From Paraspadella gotoi (Eukaryota > Chaetognatha), in assembly GCA_051294375.1 (NCBI GenBank), contig CM119267.1, positions 22,383,486-22,447,485 on the forward strand: a stretch of 64,000 nucleotides of DNA. Direction: 5' to 3'. The notes under the pieces are model-generated. The model was not told the origin of the DNA, made no database searches, and saw only the letters and a program-made list of their open reading frames with translations. The first letter of the stretch is position 1. Every line of letters starts with the position of its first letter. Shown here piece after piece: positions 23,544 to 34,053 of this stretch. A program made the translations under genes and the position numbers.

Positions 23544-24764
23544 TCACAAGAGGAGGCCAGCGAGATCGAGGTCGTGTGCGTCCTGCCATCCCCAGGCGAC
23601 GCAGTAGTGCTCTAAGAGTTGCTTCAGGATCTCCACTTCGTCCAGAAACTCTATAGCCTCGATCCGCACCTTCAGCGAGTGAGGGAGGCCTTGGTAAGCG
23701 TCCCAGATGTTGACGGCGTTGGCGCCGCCGCAACCGGCGTCCAATAAACGCCGCATTTGCGTTTCCAGGGAGGCGCAGGATTCTCGGCCGAGCAGTTCGC
23801 AGTTGTGCTGTCTAAAGTTGTCCATCATGATTTGGGCAAACCTAAAGAGAGAGAGTGAGAGAGAGATTTTTAATAAAGCAAAAATCTCGAAGCGATATTA
23901 CTCTCAACCTCCGCCACCTTGAGTTCATGTTGACTTGCTCGTAGTTGATGAAGGCCACCGTCTTCGCCTTGGAAGTGAAGAGCTGCAATAGTTCTTTGGC
24001 CACAGTCGGCTGGAGGTAAACGAGAACGCATTCGGTCAGCACCGCCGTCGGCGCCTCAAAGTTAAATCCGCAGTCCTTGATCAATTTCTCCTCCAACTCG
24101 GGCAGTTTTCTGAGATCGCCGGCAATTAAGTGGTAGTTAAGTCCGTGGAGGTCGGTGCCCTGGTTGGCCACATTCAATACGCCGGACTCTTCGCCGGCGG
24201 CCTTGACCTTCAACGTCGGAACTCTGTGGACGACGAAGGCCTTTTTGGCGGTGACCTCGGCGAGGTCCATTTCGAAGTAGTCGCCGAAATCGGGGCAGGA
24301 GTCGGAGAGGCGCCAGAAGAGAGTGTCGAAGCCGCAGCCGAGATTGATAATCTGCGAGAACAGGCGTCGTCGAGAAAATACTAAATGAAATTAAACCAAA
24401 ATTGGACAAAAAGGTAATAAAAAACGAAACTGACTTGGCATTTGAGATTTTTCACTTTGCATTTGGAGATGAACTGTTCCAGAATATCCTTCACCAAACG
24501 AACTCGAATGAAATTGCCTCTATTAATCTCGGGTTCCTTGCGTTCGCCTTAGTTTGTAAAAATCGATTTTTTAAAAAATGATTTTAACTATCTATCTACA
24601 TTAAAATTAAGTAAATAACCTGATCTAACGCGAGAAAAGTACTTGATGTAAGGGTCGTCGTAGTAGCCAAGCTTTACGGCGCAAGCTTTGGCGTCCGTGG
24701 CAGAATCGTTGGTGCCTTGCAAGGCTTGATTGTTCGAGCTCGAGGCAGCATCGGTTTCCGCCAT
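23544..24764 (-). CDS. LCMT1: Leucine carboxyl methyltransferase 1
   Basis: Exons 24620-24764, 24435-24547, 23918-24351 and 23544-23841 encode 329 residues (human 334). The enzyme methylates the C-terminal leucine of the PP2A catalytic subunit with S-adenosylmethionine. Signatures are YYDDPYIKYF, RKEPEINRGNFIRV, the SAM-binding IINLGCGFDTLFWRL, LTECVLVYL and FINYEQVNM. The C-terminal end includes AIEFLDEVEILKQLLEHYCV. All splice phases are continuous. A strong pyrimidine-rich acceptor (AG at 24781-24782) lies only 16 nt upstream of the ATG, so the mature mRNA probably begins, or has an exon boundary, there. Confidence 0.95.
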
Positions 24765-25523
24765 TTCAATCTCATTTCCCCTGGAAGATAAACGAAAAGA
24801 AAAAAAACGTTCGAAAAAGTTCGTCTTTAACTTTTTTACTTATAACGACTAAAACCGGATTTAACGCACGGGACAATACTGTAAATGATTTATTTTTAAG
24901 ATTAAACGCTTGCTCACGTAACAAACCTTACAAAGAAACCAAGCATGACCGGCAACAGAGACTCTTTACTAAAACGGTTAGTAAGTTGGTCATATAAAGT
25001 TAAGTGGACAAAAGTAAAAAAAAGTCGCTAGTAGAGAAGGATATAACAACCGCAGCACCAGAGCCTTTTATTTCTAACCCTGATTGATTGAGTCGGCCAA
25101 CACCGCCGATGTTTTACCATAATCATTTTCTAATTGTCGATGAATCAACTATGTATATGTTTCAATAAGGCTTTAAATAAACAAAAATTGTTTAAACAAA
25201 AAAAAAAAATGTCTGCGATTCGGGGGTTTGAGCGTAATCGACTGTGTCGAAATAGTTCCTCCCCGCATGCTTTCTCTCTTATTCGTTCTCGTCGTTGTTG
25301 TTGTTGTTGTTGTTGTTGTTGATATCCTTGGGTCTTCGCTCGCTCCGTCGATTCGCCCGTCGTCGTGGACTCGAGGTTCGAGACCAGGGCCAAGACATCG
25401 TCAGTCGCGACGGCCGACAGGTTCGCTCTCAAGTAATCGCTTGGCCGACATCGACCCTTTTTTTTCGACATCGACGCTTCTTGCTCCCCGAATTTCTTAA
25501 AAGTTCCTTTACCGAACACCTCG
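24765..25523. repeat. Intergenic with a (TTG)n tract
   Basis: 759 bp between LCMT1 and UPF2. A TTG trinucleotide run of about nine units lies at 25294-25321. Open frames here in both directions are low-complexity or shadows and match nothing known. The region must include the UPF2 3'UTR. Confidence 0.6.
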
Positions 25524-28500
25524 CTACGGTTTTCCCCTGTAACCGGGGTGCGGACCGTAATTCCCGCCGCTCCCATAGCCTCTTCCGAAGCCGAACTGTT
25601 CGGCGACGTTGTCCGGCACGCCCTTTTGGTGCGGGTATTTGGGCTTGACGCCGATGGACAGTCCCATGGCGGCCGCGGCCGCGGCGCCAGCCGGGTCGTT
25701 GGACCCTCCTCCCGGCCTGAAACCCGGCTTGGATTTTCCCTGCCGGAATCCGTTGGCGTTGGAAGAGGGTTGATTGGCGCCGATCTTTGCCATCGCCGCC
25801 TCCTCTTCCTCCATCTGCTCCAGCCGATTTAGCGTGAGTTGCTTCATCCTTTCCTTCTCCAGCCGCTGCGCCGCCTCCCTCTCCCGCAGCTTGGAGGCGA
25901 ACTCGACGGAGAGAGGGACGTTGAGGGTGTGGTAGTTCTGCTTGTTTCCTTTGCGCGTGATGAGAACGAAATCGATCCCGCTCTCGGCAGGTTCTTCTTC
26001 GTCGTCTTCCTCTTCGGAATCGTCTTCCTCGTCGTCGTCTTCGTCGTCGTCGGCCTCTTCCCTCGAGAAGCCGACCTCCCGCTCCTCGCTAATTCGCGAG
26101 GGCGTGTTGGGCGAGGAACCGGCGAAGGATCCGGCAGGGGAAGACGCTGCCGCCGATGGCCCGAGGGGAATCTTCAAGGCGGCGGGAATTTCGGGTTTTG
26201 GGGGCTGTTGCTGCTGTTTCTCCTTGGCCATCACCTGAATTGATAATTTTAAACATCAGTTAAAAACTTTGATAATTTGATTTATTTTTAGCCTATTTTT
26301 TTAAAAAACCTGAGTCTTAAGGTTGGACGGAACGACGAGATCCATCTGCGGAGGTTTAACGCTTTCTTGGTTCCTCTGTTGTATGGATTCGTGCATCATT
26401 CGATCAAAGGCGGCCATGAAGTCGGCGTCCTCGGCGCAAGCTTCCGGTTTGTTTTCCCGCTTAACGACCACCTGATCTTCTTCATCGTCCGACCCGACGG
26501 ACATGTCGCTGTCGTCGCCATCGTCGGCGTTGTGAACCTTGTTCCCTTCAGCGTCGTCATCCTCATCGAAGGCTCCCTTGGGCGTGTTACGACGGTCGGG
26601 TTGCGACTGACTCTGGCTGCTCTCTCGCTCTTCCCCCTCAATTTCCTTGACGGGTCCTTCCTCCTCCTCTTCATCTTCTTCCAAATCTTCGTCAAATTTA
26701 AGGTCGTTGTCTTCCTCCATCTCGGCGATCGTCTCCAGCCCGGCGCCGCTCTCCTCCGACGCCCCCTTCTCCAGCAAAGGAGTGATCTTCTTCCTCAACT
26801 CCTCCTCCATGCTCTCCACGTTCGCGCAAGCCTCGATATAGGAGGAAGGCAATTTGGATTTGGGCTTAAGGTTTTCTATGGCGTCCTGCATCATGTACTC
26901 CACGTCGATGGGGAAGGGGCGAGTGGCCGGATCCCAGTAAGGCCAACTGCGTTTGAACCAGTAGTATCTCAGCAGATATTTGAGATAGCAGTCAAGCTTC
27001 TTCTTGGAAGATCCTCGGTCAAAATATTGGCCGCAAGTGTCCAAGAGAGTGCAGGCGAGGCGCAGGCGGAAGAGGTGTTCCGGCGGATCGAGGTTGGTGC
27101 CGTCAGCTGCGGCGGTATTGACGCCGAAAGATATGAAGGAATAGAGCGTGTTGAAAATGACTCCGGAATCGACCATGCGGTAATTGTAGAGTTCGCCGAT
27201 GTATTTGGTCATGGAGACGCGACGTTGATTGTATCGCGCCTGATTCATCTCCATCATCAGCCTTATGTCCTCGACGACAGCGTCGACGACGCGAATCCCA
27301 ACCCAATCATAATACATCGATAGCCCCGCCAATAGATTAGCCAAACAGTGGATGTTGTTGTATTTGACGTTCCAAGCACCGACGAGGCATCTGATGGTAT
27401 AATCTGATTGCGCTATGTCGGACCAGCTCAATTTTCTCATTTGTTTCAGAACCTTTTCCACTGTCAACTTGTTCAGATCTTTGTACAATAACTTGCGAAT
27501 GTACAGGTGAAGCGTGGGTCTTTGAACGACGACGACCTTTTCTCGCTCGGGCGGGTTGCAGTAGTAGTAGGCGTTCTCGATCATGGTGACGTAGCGACTG
27601 TCAATGCTGAGGGCCAGCTTCTTGCGCATCATGGTCTCCAAATAAACCTTGGTTCGCTGATGAGAGTCGGGATTGCGGAAAAGGAATCGACCGCAGCATT
27701 CCAACAATCCGCAAGCCATGGCAATGTTGTGGTGGCGAAAATCGAAGAGGAGCATCTTTAAGCAGTTGAGGGCATCGACGCGGGGAAACAGGTTAAACTT
27801 GACCAATTCGCCGATGAAACGGACGGTTTTATTTTTGGACTCCAAATTGATTTGGTCTTTGCGCTTGACGTGATATTTGAAGTCAGCGCGAAGGCAGTTG
27901 CAGAGAGCGACAGCGACGTCGGGCATAAGCGGATCCAGGGTGGCAACGAGTCGGGCGTAAAAAGGGAGAAGATCCAGTCTCGAGCGATGGACGGTAAAGA
28001 GAGCCTTGACGAGTCGATTTCGATTCGTCTTGGTGTTCATGTTCATGGCGAAATCCTTGGCAGTATGGTCGATCAACTCTCGATTGACGCTGTTCGGCAG
28101 ACTGGCCACAAAACCCTCCATCATTTGCTTCATGGTGAGACCCATGTCCAGAGCCTCCTCGCCTTCCTCTTGCAACTCCATGGCTTGCAGGGACGGATTT
28201 TTTGAGTTACCTTCATCCTCCACATCCTGATTTTCGACTGGCTCTTCCTCCATTTCCTCTCCGACGTCGGCAGCCACAGATTCCTCTAAGTCTTCGATCT
28301 CCAGATTCGCCATTTCGCCCTCCAAAATCTCGATGGTTTCTTCAGTGGCGGCTTGGTGGCTGTCCTTGTACAGGATGCCCGGCACGAGAGGTTTGAGATC
28401 GGGCAGATTCTCGTAAAACTGGCGGGCATCGTCGTCCTCCCACAAACCGCCGGCTTCAAAGTCATAACGCCCGTCCTCGTTGATCTCTTCGAGGACATCA

Positions 28501-30212
28501 AAGTCGTCCTTGATCTCGATCGTCGGCAACTCGGGCAGCGGCTGATCAAGCAGATCCGAAAGCTGCTGAGCGTAGCTCCAGAGCTTGTTGAAGGCGGCGA
28601 CGGCCGCTTCGTATCTGTCCTTTCGGTCCTGGCTGATCTCTCCCTTCGTCTGCAGCGTTCGCCGATTGGCCTTGTCCATCGAGCGAATGTCGTCGTTCTC
28701 CTTCAAGCTCCGCTTAACAATGGAGGAATAGTATTCTCTCATCAGATTCCTAACGGCCTTTTGTCTGCTCTCGTCGAAGAATGAGCTAGACGGGACGTCG
28801 ATTCCATGCTTCTCGCTCAATGTCCTGGTCGATCTCGACATCAAGCCGCAATAATCGGCGCCGCAGTGCTTCAAAAACGAGAGAACGAGACCGACGTTGT
28901 TGTGCTCCTCTCTGTCGTTGGCCACCAAGCAAGTGAGCACGTTACCGAGAGTCGGAAGCGCCTCTTTCTCGGGCAAAACGGACAGCGTAATTAAATCAGA
29001 GAAGATCTTAATGTCCACCTTGAGTTTGCTAACGGCGTCCTTGGAAATCTTTGAGTCCTTCTTAAGCACCAAAGCCTTCTGCCAATTTTCCAGAAGCGCC
29101 CGGGGGAATTCGGCATAGCGCCGGTGCAGCATGCAGCAAACGTCGCGCGCCAGCGGCAAGTCGGCCATCTTAAGTTTGGCCTCGACGATTGCTGCCGCGC
29201 ATTCGCCGATGTATTTGGTGAGATTGAGGGCGCCGATCTCCTTGACGATCGAGTCTCTCTGCGCCTCGCTCATCGCCTTAAGCTTCTTCACGAAGCTCGT
29301 GTTCTTCTTGAGAGAAGAGTCAAGTTTGGCCGCGTTTTCCTCGAACGCCTCCCGTTCGTCGGCGGCGTCCAGGTTCGCTTCTCTTAAAGATTGAAAATCG
29401 GCCAGCCTTTTCTCCATGTCAGCCACCTGTTGCTCCAATTCCGCCTTTTCCTTCACCTCCGCTTCCGCCTTCTCTCTCTCTAACCTCTCTTTCTCCTCTT
29501 CCATCTTCCTTTGCTCTTCTTCCCATCTCTTCTTCTCTTCCTCTTCCCTTTTGATCTTCTCTTCCTCTTCCTTCCTCTTCCGCTCCTCCTCAGCTTCTTT
29601 CCTCTCCTCCTCTCGCTTCCATCGCTGCTCAATGTCCGACGCTCTCTCGGCATCCTTCGGAATCTCCAGCATCTCGTCGCCGACGGCGTTACGATTGGCG
29701 TCCTGTTTGACCTCGTGACCCTTGTCCCCTTTATATCTTCCGTCCTCACCCTTGCCGCCTCGTCGGCCATCATGACCACGGCGGACCTGTCTGGCTTGCG
29801 TCCGTTTTGGCTGGGCGTCTCTCGTATTCCCGCCTCCCCTTCCGTTTCGATCTTCCCTTTCATTGCGCCTATAGTCGCCGTGGTTTGCGTCGTAGTGGGC
29901 GTGACCTTCAACGTCGACTTCGTTGTATCGACCCTCCCTTGAATGAGTCGAGTCGTCCTTAAATTTTCGCGCGTCTTTTCCGGTCTCGGAGCGCCTTTGG
30001 CCGCTGTAGCGCTTACCGCCGGTCTCTCTCTTTGAATTGGCACTCGGGGCATCGTCGTAGCCATCATCGTCATCGTCGTAACGTCGAGACGAATAATACT
30101 TCTGCCCCCCGCCTCCGCCGCCGCGACGGCGCTCCTCCTGCGCATAGTGGCGCCCGCCGTCGCCGCGTCCTCCGCGGCCGTAACCCCTTCCGGATCGGGA
30201 GTATGAGCTCAT
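25524..30212 (-). CDS. UPF2: Regulator of nonsense transcripts 2 (UPF2)
   Basis: Two exons, 26310-30212 and 25524-26234, encode about 1537 residues of the nonsense-mediated decay adaptor that links UPF1 to UPF3. The N-terminal 180 residues are an RGG/RD-rich basic region, then a highly charged Lys/Glu helix (about 185-285). Three MIF4G domains follow, at about 300-530, 715-910 and 930-1140. The third binds UPF3 and contains MYYDWVGIRVVDAVVEDIRL. Acidic stretches follow. Exon 2 carries the UPF1-binding bipartite region, including FVLITRKGNKQNYHTLNVP and the helix after it, and ends in a Gly-rich tail. The frame starts with GTG at 30215, but the ATG at 30212 is the real start. The intron is 75 nt. 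An acceptor-like AG (30246-30247) lies 33 nt upstream. Confidence 0.95.
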
Positions 30213-30848
30213 CACTTGAACTTGAGACTTGATGAATTAAACTCGCTGAAACGATTCACCGGTAAATTTCCGATGATTTAATCAGGTTGCGCGCGGGTAA
30301 TTCCCGACAGAACTTCAGATTCCGCAACGACTTTTACACTAATCACGGCATTGTTGATATTCACAGCTAACTTGGTTCTCCAGTGAAAGAGCGAGTTAAT
30401 TCCGGAGATGAGTTGATGCTTGAGGAAAGCGAATTACATGATCTCATTGTATCTACGATATGGAAACTAAAACACCAAGATTTTCATAATTCGTTCAGTC
30501 TTTGATCATATAGCGTTCTATACGTACTATTACTAATTCGATCACAAGTGAGATGGTTTAATTAAGAAAAACATATTAAACAAGACGAAAAACATGTATT
30601 AAAGAATATATTGACATCACGTAGACTAAACCGTATCACAAACTGCGTATAAAATCCAATCTGCGAATTGAGGATTTTTATAAAAACTTAACTTTGTGAA
30701 AGTACAAATGTTAAACAAGGATGTCTAAAAGTGAAATAATTTTTCTCAACCAAGAACCCAAAACTTGAAGTCAATCCGATTCGGCATTCCACTCATCTAA
30801 CGTCAAACGCTCATGTGTAAAGTAGAGCCAGTCAGTTCCCGCACTTGG
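30213..30848. other. Intergenic, UPF2 upstream / NUS1 3' end
   Basis: 636 bp with no open frame of note and no repeat. It holds the UPF2 5' region, including the acceptor-like site noted there, and the NUS1 3'UTR. Confidence 0.5.
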
Positions 30849-31291
30849 TCATTTACCCAGTCTCTGATTGCAATTAGAGTATTTGGTCAGCGCGGAAAGA
30901 AAGTCTGGGTATGCGATGTTTTTATGGGACGGAAGATGGAGGATCTCGGTGAGCCGCGTGATCCAGGGCGGATAGCCGAGAAGGGCAGGGGTTGGGCCAA
31001 AGTTGAGCGCCAACGAGGGATCCGGGAAGCCGAGCCGATCCTGGAAGTACCGGTCCAAAGTTTGCTCGTTGATTGAGTTCGGATCGAGATGGCCGTCGGC
31101 CACACCTCGGCACAATTCCCGCGCGCGCAACGCCATCCAACGCTTGCCGTCCTTTTCGTCCAGGAGCAAAACTTTGGATCGAAAGGGAGTGTGAAAGCCT
31201 GTAGGGTTTTGAAGTGGTAAACGTATAATTTTAAGTGTGTCCTCACCTCTGATCACTGTCCTTTCACTCAATTCTTTGTTGGCCACTTTAA

Positions 31292-31334
<43 letters not shown>

Positions 31335-31487
31335 TTACAAAGGGAAAATACATGCATAAATTGTAAATTGGAAAGATTTCATGATGAATGCCTAAATTCG
31401 TAGACTTAAATGTAATGAAGTAGCTTTTTATGGCCTATTGTTTTATTTTGTGCCTAAAGCCCCATCGAATAAATTCAAAAATTCAAA

Positions 31488-31551
<64 letters not shown>

Positions 31552-32330
31552 ATGTGTTTGACAAATTTGTTAAATCAATTTCTCCTTTGCGCTGATGAAG
31601 ACTCGAATATAGAGTCGAAACTGTTCGTAAATAATAATAAAACTCATTGTATAAAGAAACAAAAACTTCTACTTTGTAACAAAATTCGATAAAACAACGA
31701 AAGAAAGGAAATTTACTCAAGTGTTTAACCAAATTTTATGTTGTCTTAAAGTTTTCAATAGAGGTGTTTCGCTCGTTGTCGTCGTCGTTGTTGTTGTAGT
31801 TGTCATTGCCAATTAGGCAGCGACATTCTGATAAATAAACTTACAATAAAACCACTACAAACCAATTTAAAATCACAAATCACTCGACTCGACCCACCAT
31901 TCTTGGGCGTTTCCTTCGGCTCGGTTCCCAGAGTCAGCACGTCAACTCGACAAGCTTCTCCGGCGGCTTCGGTGAACTCCTTCGTCTTGTCACTCAACTT
32001 TTTCCTCAGCACCCCCTCGTTTCGTAGGATGACGCCGCGACGGTCATAGAGTGAAACGAAGGAGACTCCGAGCGCCATCGCCCAGAAGATTAAATCGGCG
32101 AGATCGTTGATGGAGACGGCATCCTCGCCGACAACCACTGCCAAGTGATCGGGCAGCTTGGTCAGATAGCGGGCGTCAAGGCGTATCGAATAAAGCGTCA
32201 CGTTCTGCCCGCCGTAGGCCGAAGCGCGGACATCCTTGAGAATACAGTGAAGCCAAAGAAATGTGGAGAACACGAACTGGGCAATGGTGATGAGAAAGTG
32301 GAAGAGCTTCAGTGTCACCAGTTTCAACAT
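30849..32330 (-). CDS. NUS1: Dehydrodolichyl diphosphate synthase subunit NUS1 (Nogo-B receptor)
   Basis: Exons 31898-32330, 31247-31285 and 30849-31198. NUS1 is the non-catalytic partner of DHDDS in the ER cis-prenyltransferase that makes dolichol precursor. A hydrophobic N-terminal segment (LFHFLITIAQFVFSTFLWL) provides the ER anchor, followed by a degenerate cis-prenyltransferase fold (LPDHLAVVVGED...DLIFWAMALGVSFVSLYD). The C-terminus has PSLALNFG, LTEILHLPSHKNIAYPDFLSAL and the terminal RLGK, the conserved RxG motif needed for activity. Between exons 2 and 3, 48 nt (31199-31246) begin GTGAGG and end CTACAG but are also in frame. With that intron the protein has 273 residues, without it 289 (human 293), so this intron is unproven. 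The first intron (612 nt) is full of CT repeats. Confidence 0.87.
31286..31897. repeat. NUS1 intron 1 with two CT/GA microsatellites
   Basis: A 612-nt intron with CT dinucleotide tracts at about 31294-31329 and 31488-31546 on the plus strand, that is GA on the transcribed strand. The first tract abuts the acceptor, so the acceptor here is purine-rich rather than pyrimidine-rich. No coding potential is seen. Confidence 0.8.
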
Positions 32331-32676
32331 TTTTTTAGAGTTTGTGTCAATCGGTGGTTAACTATGATAATGGCGATTTTTTTTCATGGTTAAATCTGAG
32401 AAAATCAAAGAACAAAATAACTAGAAAATTCAAGATAAACTCTTGATAAAGCATCGAAACAATTTCGCGAGGCTGCTCCGAGGAGAACGTCGAAAAGGAG
32501 ATTACCAAAAAATGGTATCGCAAACATCACAGGCAGAAAAAAGAGTGTGGAAATAATCACTTTTGTGGATTCGCGATCACAAGGTTAACGCTAGTTAACA
32601 AAATATTCCGTCGAAATTTTACTGAAACATCACATTTTAATTCAAACAAACAGACAGACGGACTAGAAAATTCGGG
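32331..32676. other. Intergenic, NUS1 upstream / TSN 3' end
   Basis: 346 bp with no gene or repeat seen. A weak ATAG acceptor-like site lies about 35 nt upstream of the NUS1 ATG. Confidence 0.45.
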
Positions 32677-33721
32677 TCAAACGTCTTTGGATTCAGTGGC
32701 GTTGGTTGTCCCAGACTTCGGAATCTCATTAGAGGGAGAAGCAGAGGGCGCGTCGGTGGAACCGGTCGCCCCGGGAGCGACGGTCACGGATCGTGGCGCC
32801 AACCCGCGCAGGGTGATGTCGTAGACAACCTCTTCGCATTTTTTGAGGTCGTACTTTAAGGCGTCGAACCTTTTGCGGAGGTGGTCGTTCTTGAGATTTA
32901 AGAGGCGAAACCCGGCGTCAAGTTCACCGATAAATTTGGCGATGACAACGGGGCGAGCGTAATCGCCCGCGGTAACGCAGTTGACGGCGTATCTGGAGCG
33001 AACAATCAATTTTTAAAAATATTTATTTGGCACTTGTGAGATCAAAACTAAACACTCACCTACTCAGCTCAGAACCCAACTGCAATAGCCCCTGCAGATA
33101 ATCCTCCAACTCAAGATGGAATGTTTGAGATAGCGCATCGGCCTTTGTGGCCAAACCCAACATTTCGGCCACTTGGTCGTAAGAGGCCAGTCGGGAGGTT
33201 TCGAGAAAAACGACGAGGGCGCTGAGGAAGCAGAGACGCTGAGTCACAAATCGCCAGTGATCGTGAAATCTGGAAAAGAGGAAACAGGAGAAATAAAAAT
33301 TTTGCATTACGGGATAAATAATAATTCAATAATAGCCAAAAACTATTATCATTGTACAATGTACATTCTTCCTTATCACTCGCCTGTAATATTGGCCGGC
33401 GGGAACCTTCTCGGCGATAGACGCGTAATGAACACGAACTTGGGAGCCCAGGGTTTTTCTGGACGACTCGCAGAGTTTCCGTATCGGTTCGAGAGAATCA
33501 ATTTCGCCACCACCGATGTCGCCCCCCGATGCCGCCTCTTCGATGCCGTGAATGCCTTGCAGCATCGTTGCCAGCTCCCTGGCCGTCTGTTCCAGTTCCC
33601 TGACGACGATTTTTATCTCCTCCCTTGCCAGCTGATCCGAGTTCAAATATTCCACCAGATCCTTGAAGAGAGTTTCCACTTGGACCGAGTCGGCCTCTCC
33701 GGGAGACGCATCGGCCGACAT
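32677..33721 (-). CDS. TSN: Translin
   Basis: Exons 33384-33721, 33060-33269 and 32677-32992 encode 287 residues; human translin has 228, and the extra length is at both ends. Translin forms octameric RNA/DNA-binding rings and, with TRAX, the C3PO endoribonuclease. The TRAX gene is not in this window. Matches to the family are EIKIVVRELEQTARELATML, FHDHWRFVTQRLCFLSALVV, ELSRYAVNCVTAGDY and IGELDAGFRLLNLKND..RKR. Intron 1 is a GC-AG intron (donor AG|GCGAGT); only this donor gives the conserved YYRFHDHWRF join. An acceptor-like CAG after TTTTCTT (33766-33767) lies 44 nt upstream of the ATG. Confidence 0.95.
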
Positions 33722-34053
33722 TATCTAAAGTTTCGAGAGATCACCGAACTATTTTAATTTTAAACCTGAAGAAAACTTAAAAATAAGGAAAATGTAAACA
33801 AAATGAGAATATATATAAATTTATGGCAACAAACAGAAGAAAAAAAAACTACGCAGCGCGGACGCTCGTGTGAATAAAGAAAAAAAAAGGAAATGCGTGA
33901 CGCTCGACGCCGATGAAAAAGTTTCGCGCGCAGCGAAGACCCATTTCAACTCTCTCCCCATCCCCCCCCCAAAGAGAGCAAAACGCTTCGCCCCATGGTT
34001 TCCCCCCAACAGTCTCTGATTCAGAGGAAAAACGACGAAGGAGACGACGGGCT
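33722..34053. other. Intergenic, TSN upstream / SSRP1 3' end
   Basis: 332 bp containing A-rich and C-rich mononucleotide runs. It holds the acceptor-like site of TSN. No gene is seen. Confidence 0.5.

Noticed and set aside
25145-25576. Minus-strand frame overlapping the UPF2 end
   Set aside because: Uses a different frame from UPF2 and consists partly of a glutamine run from the TTG/CAA microsatellite.
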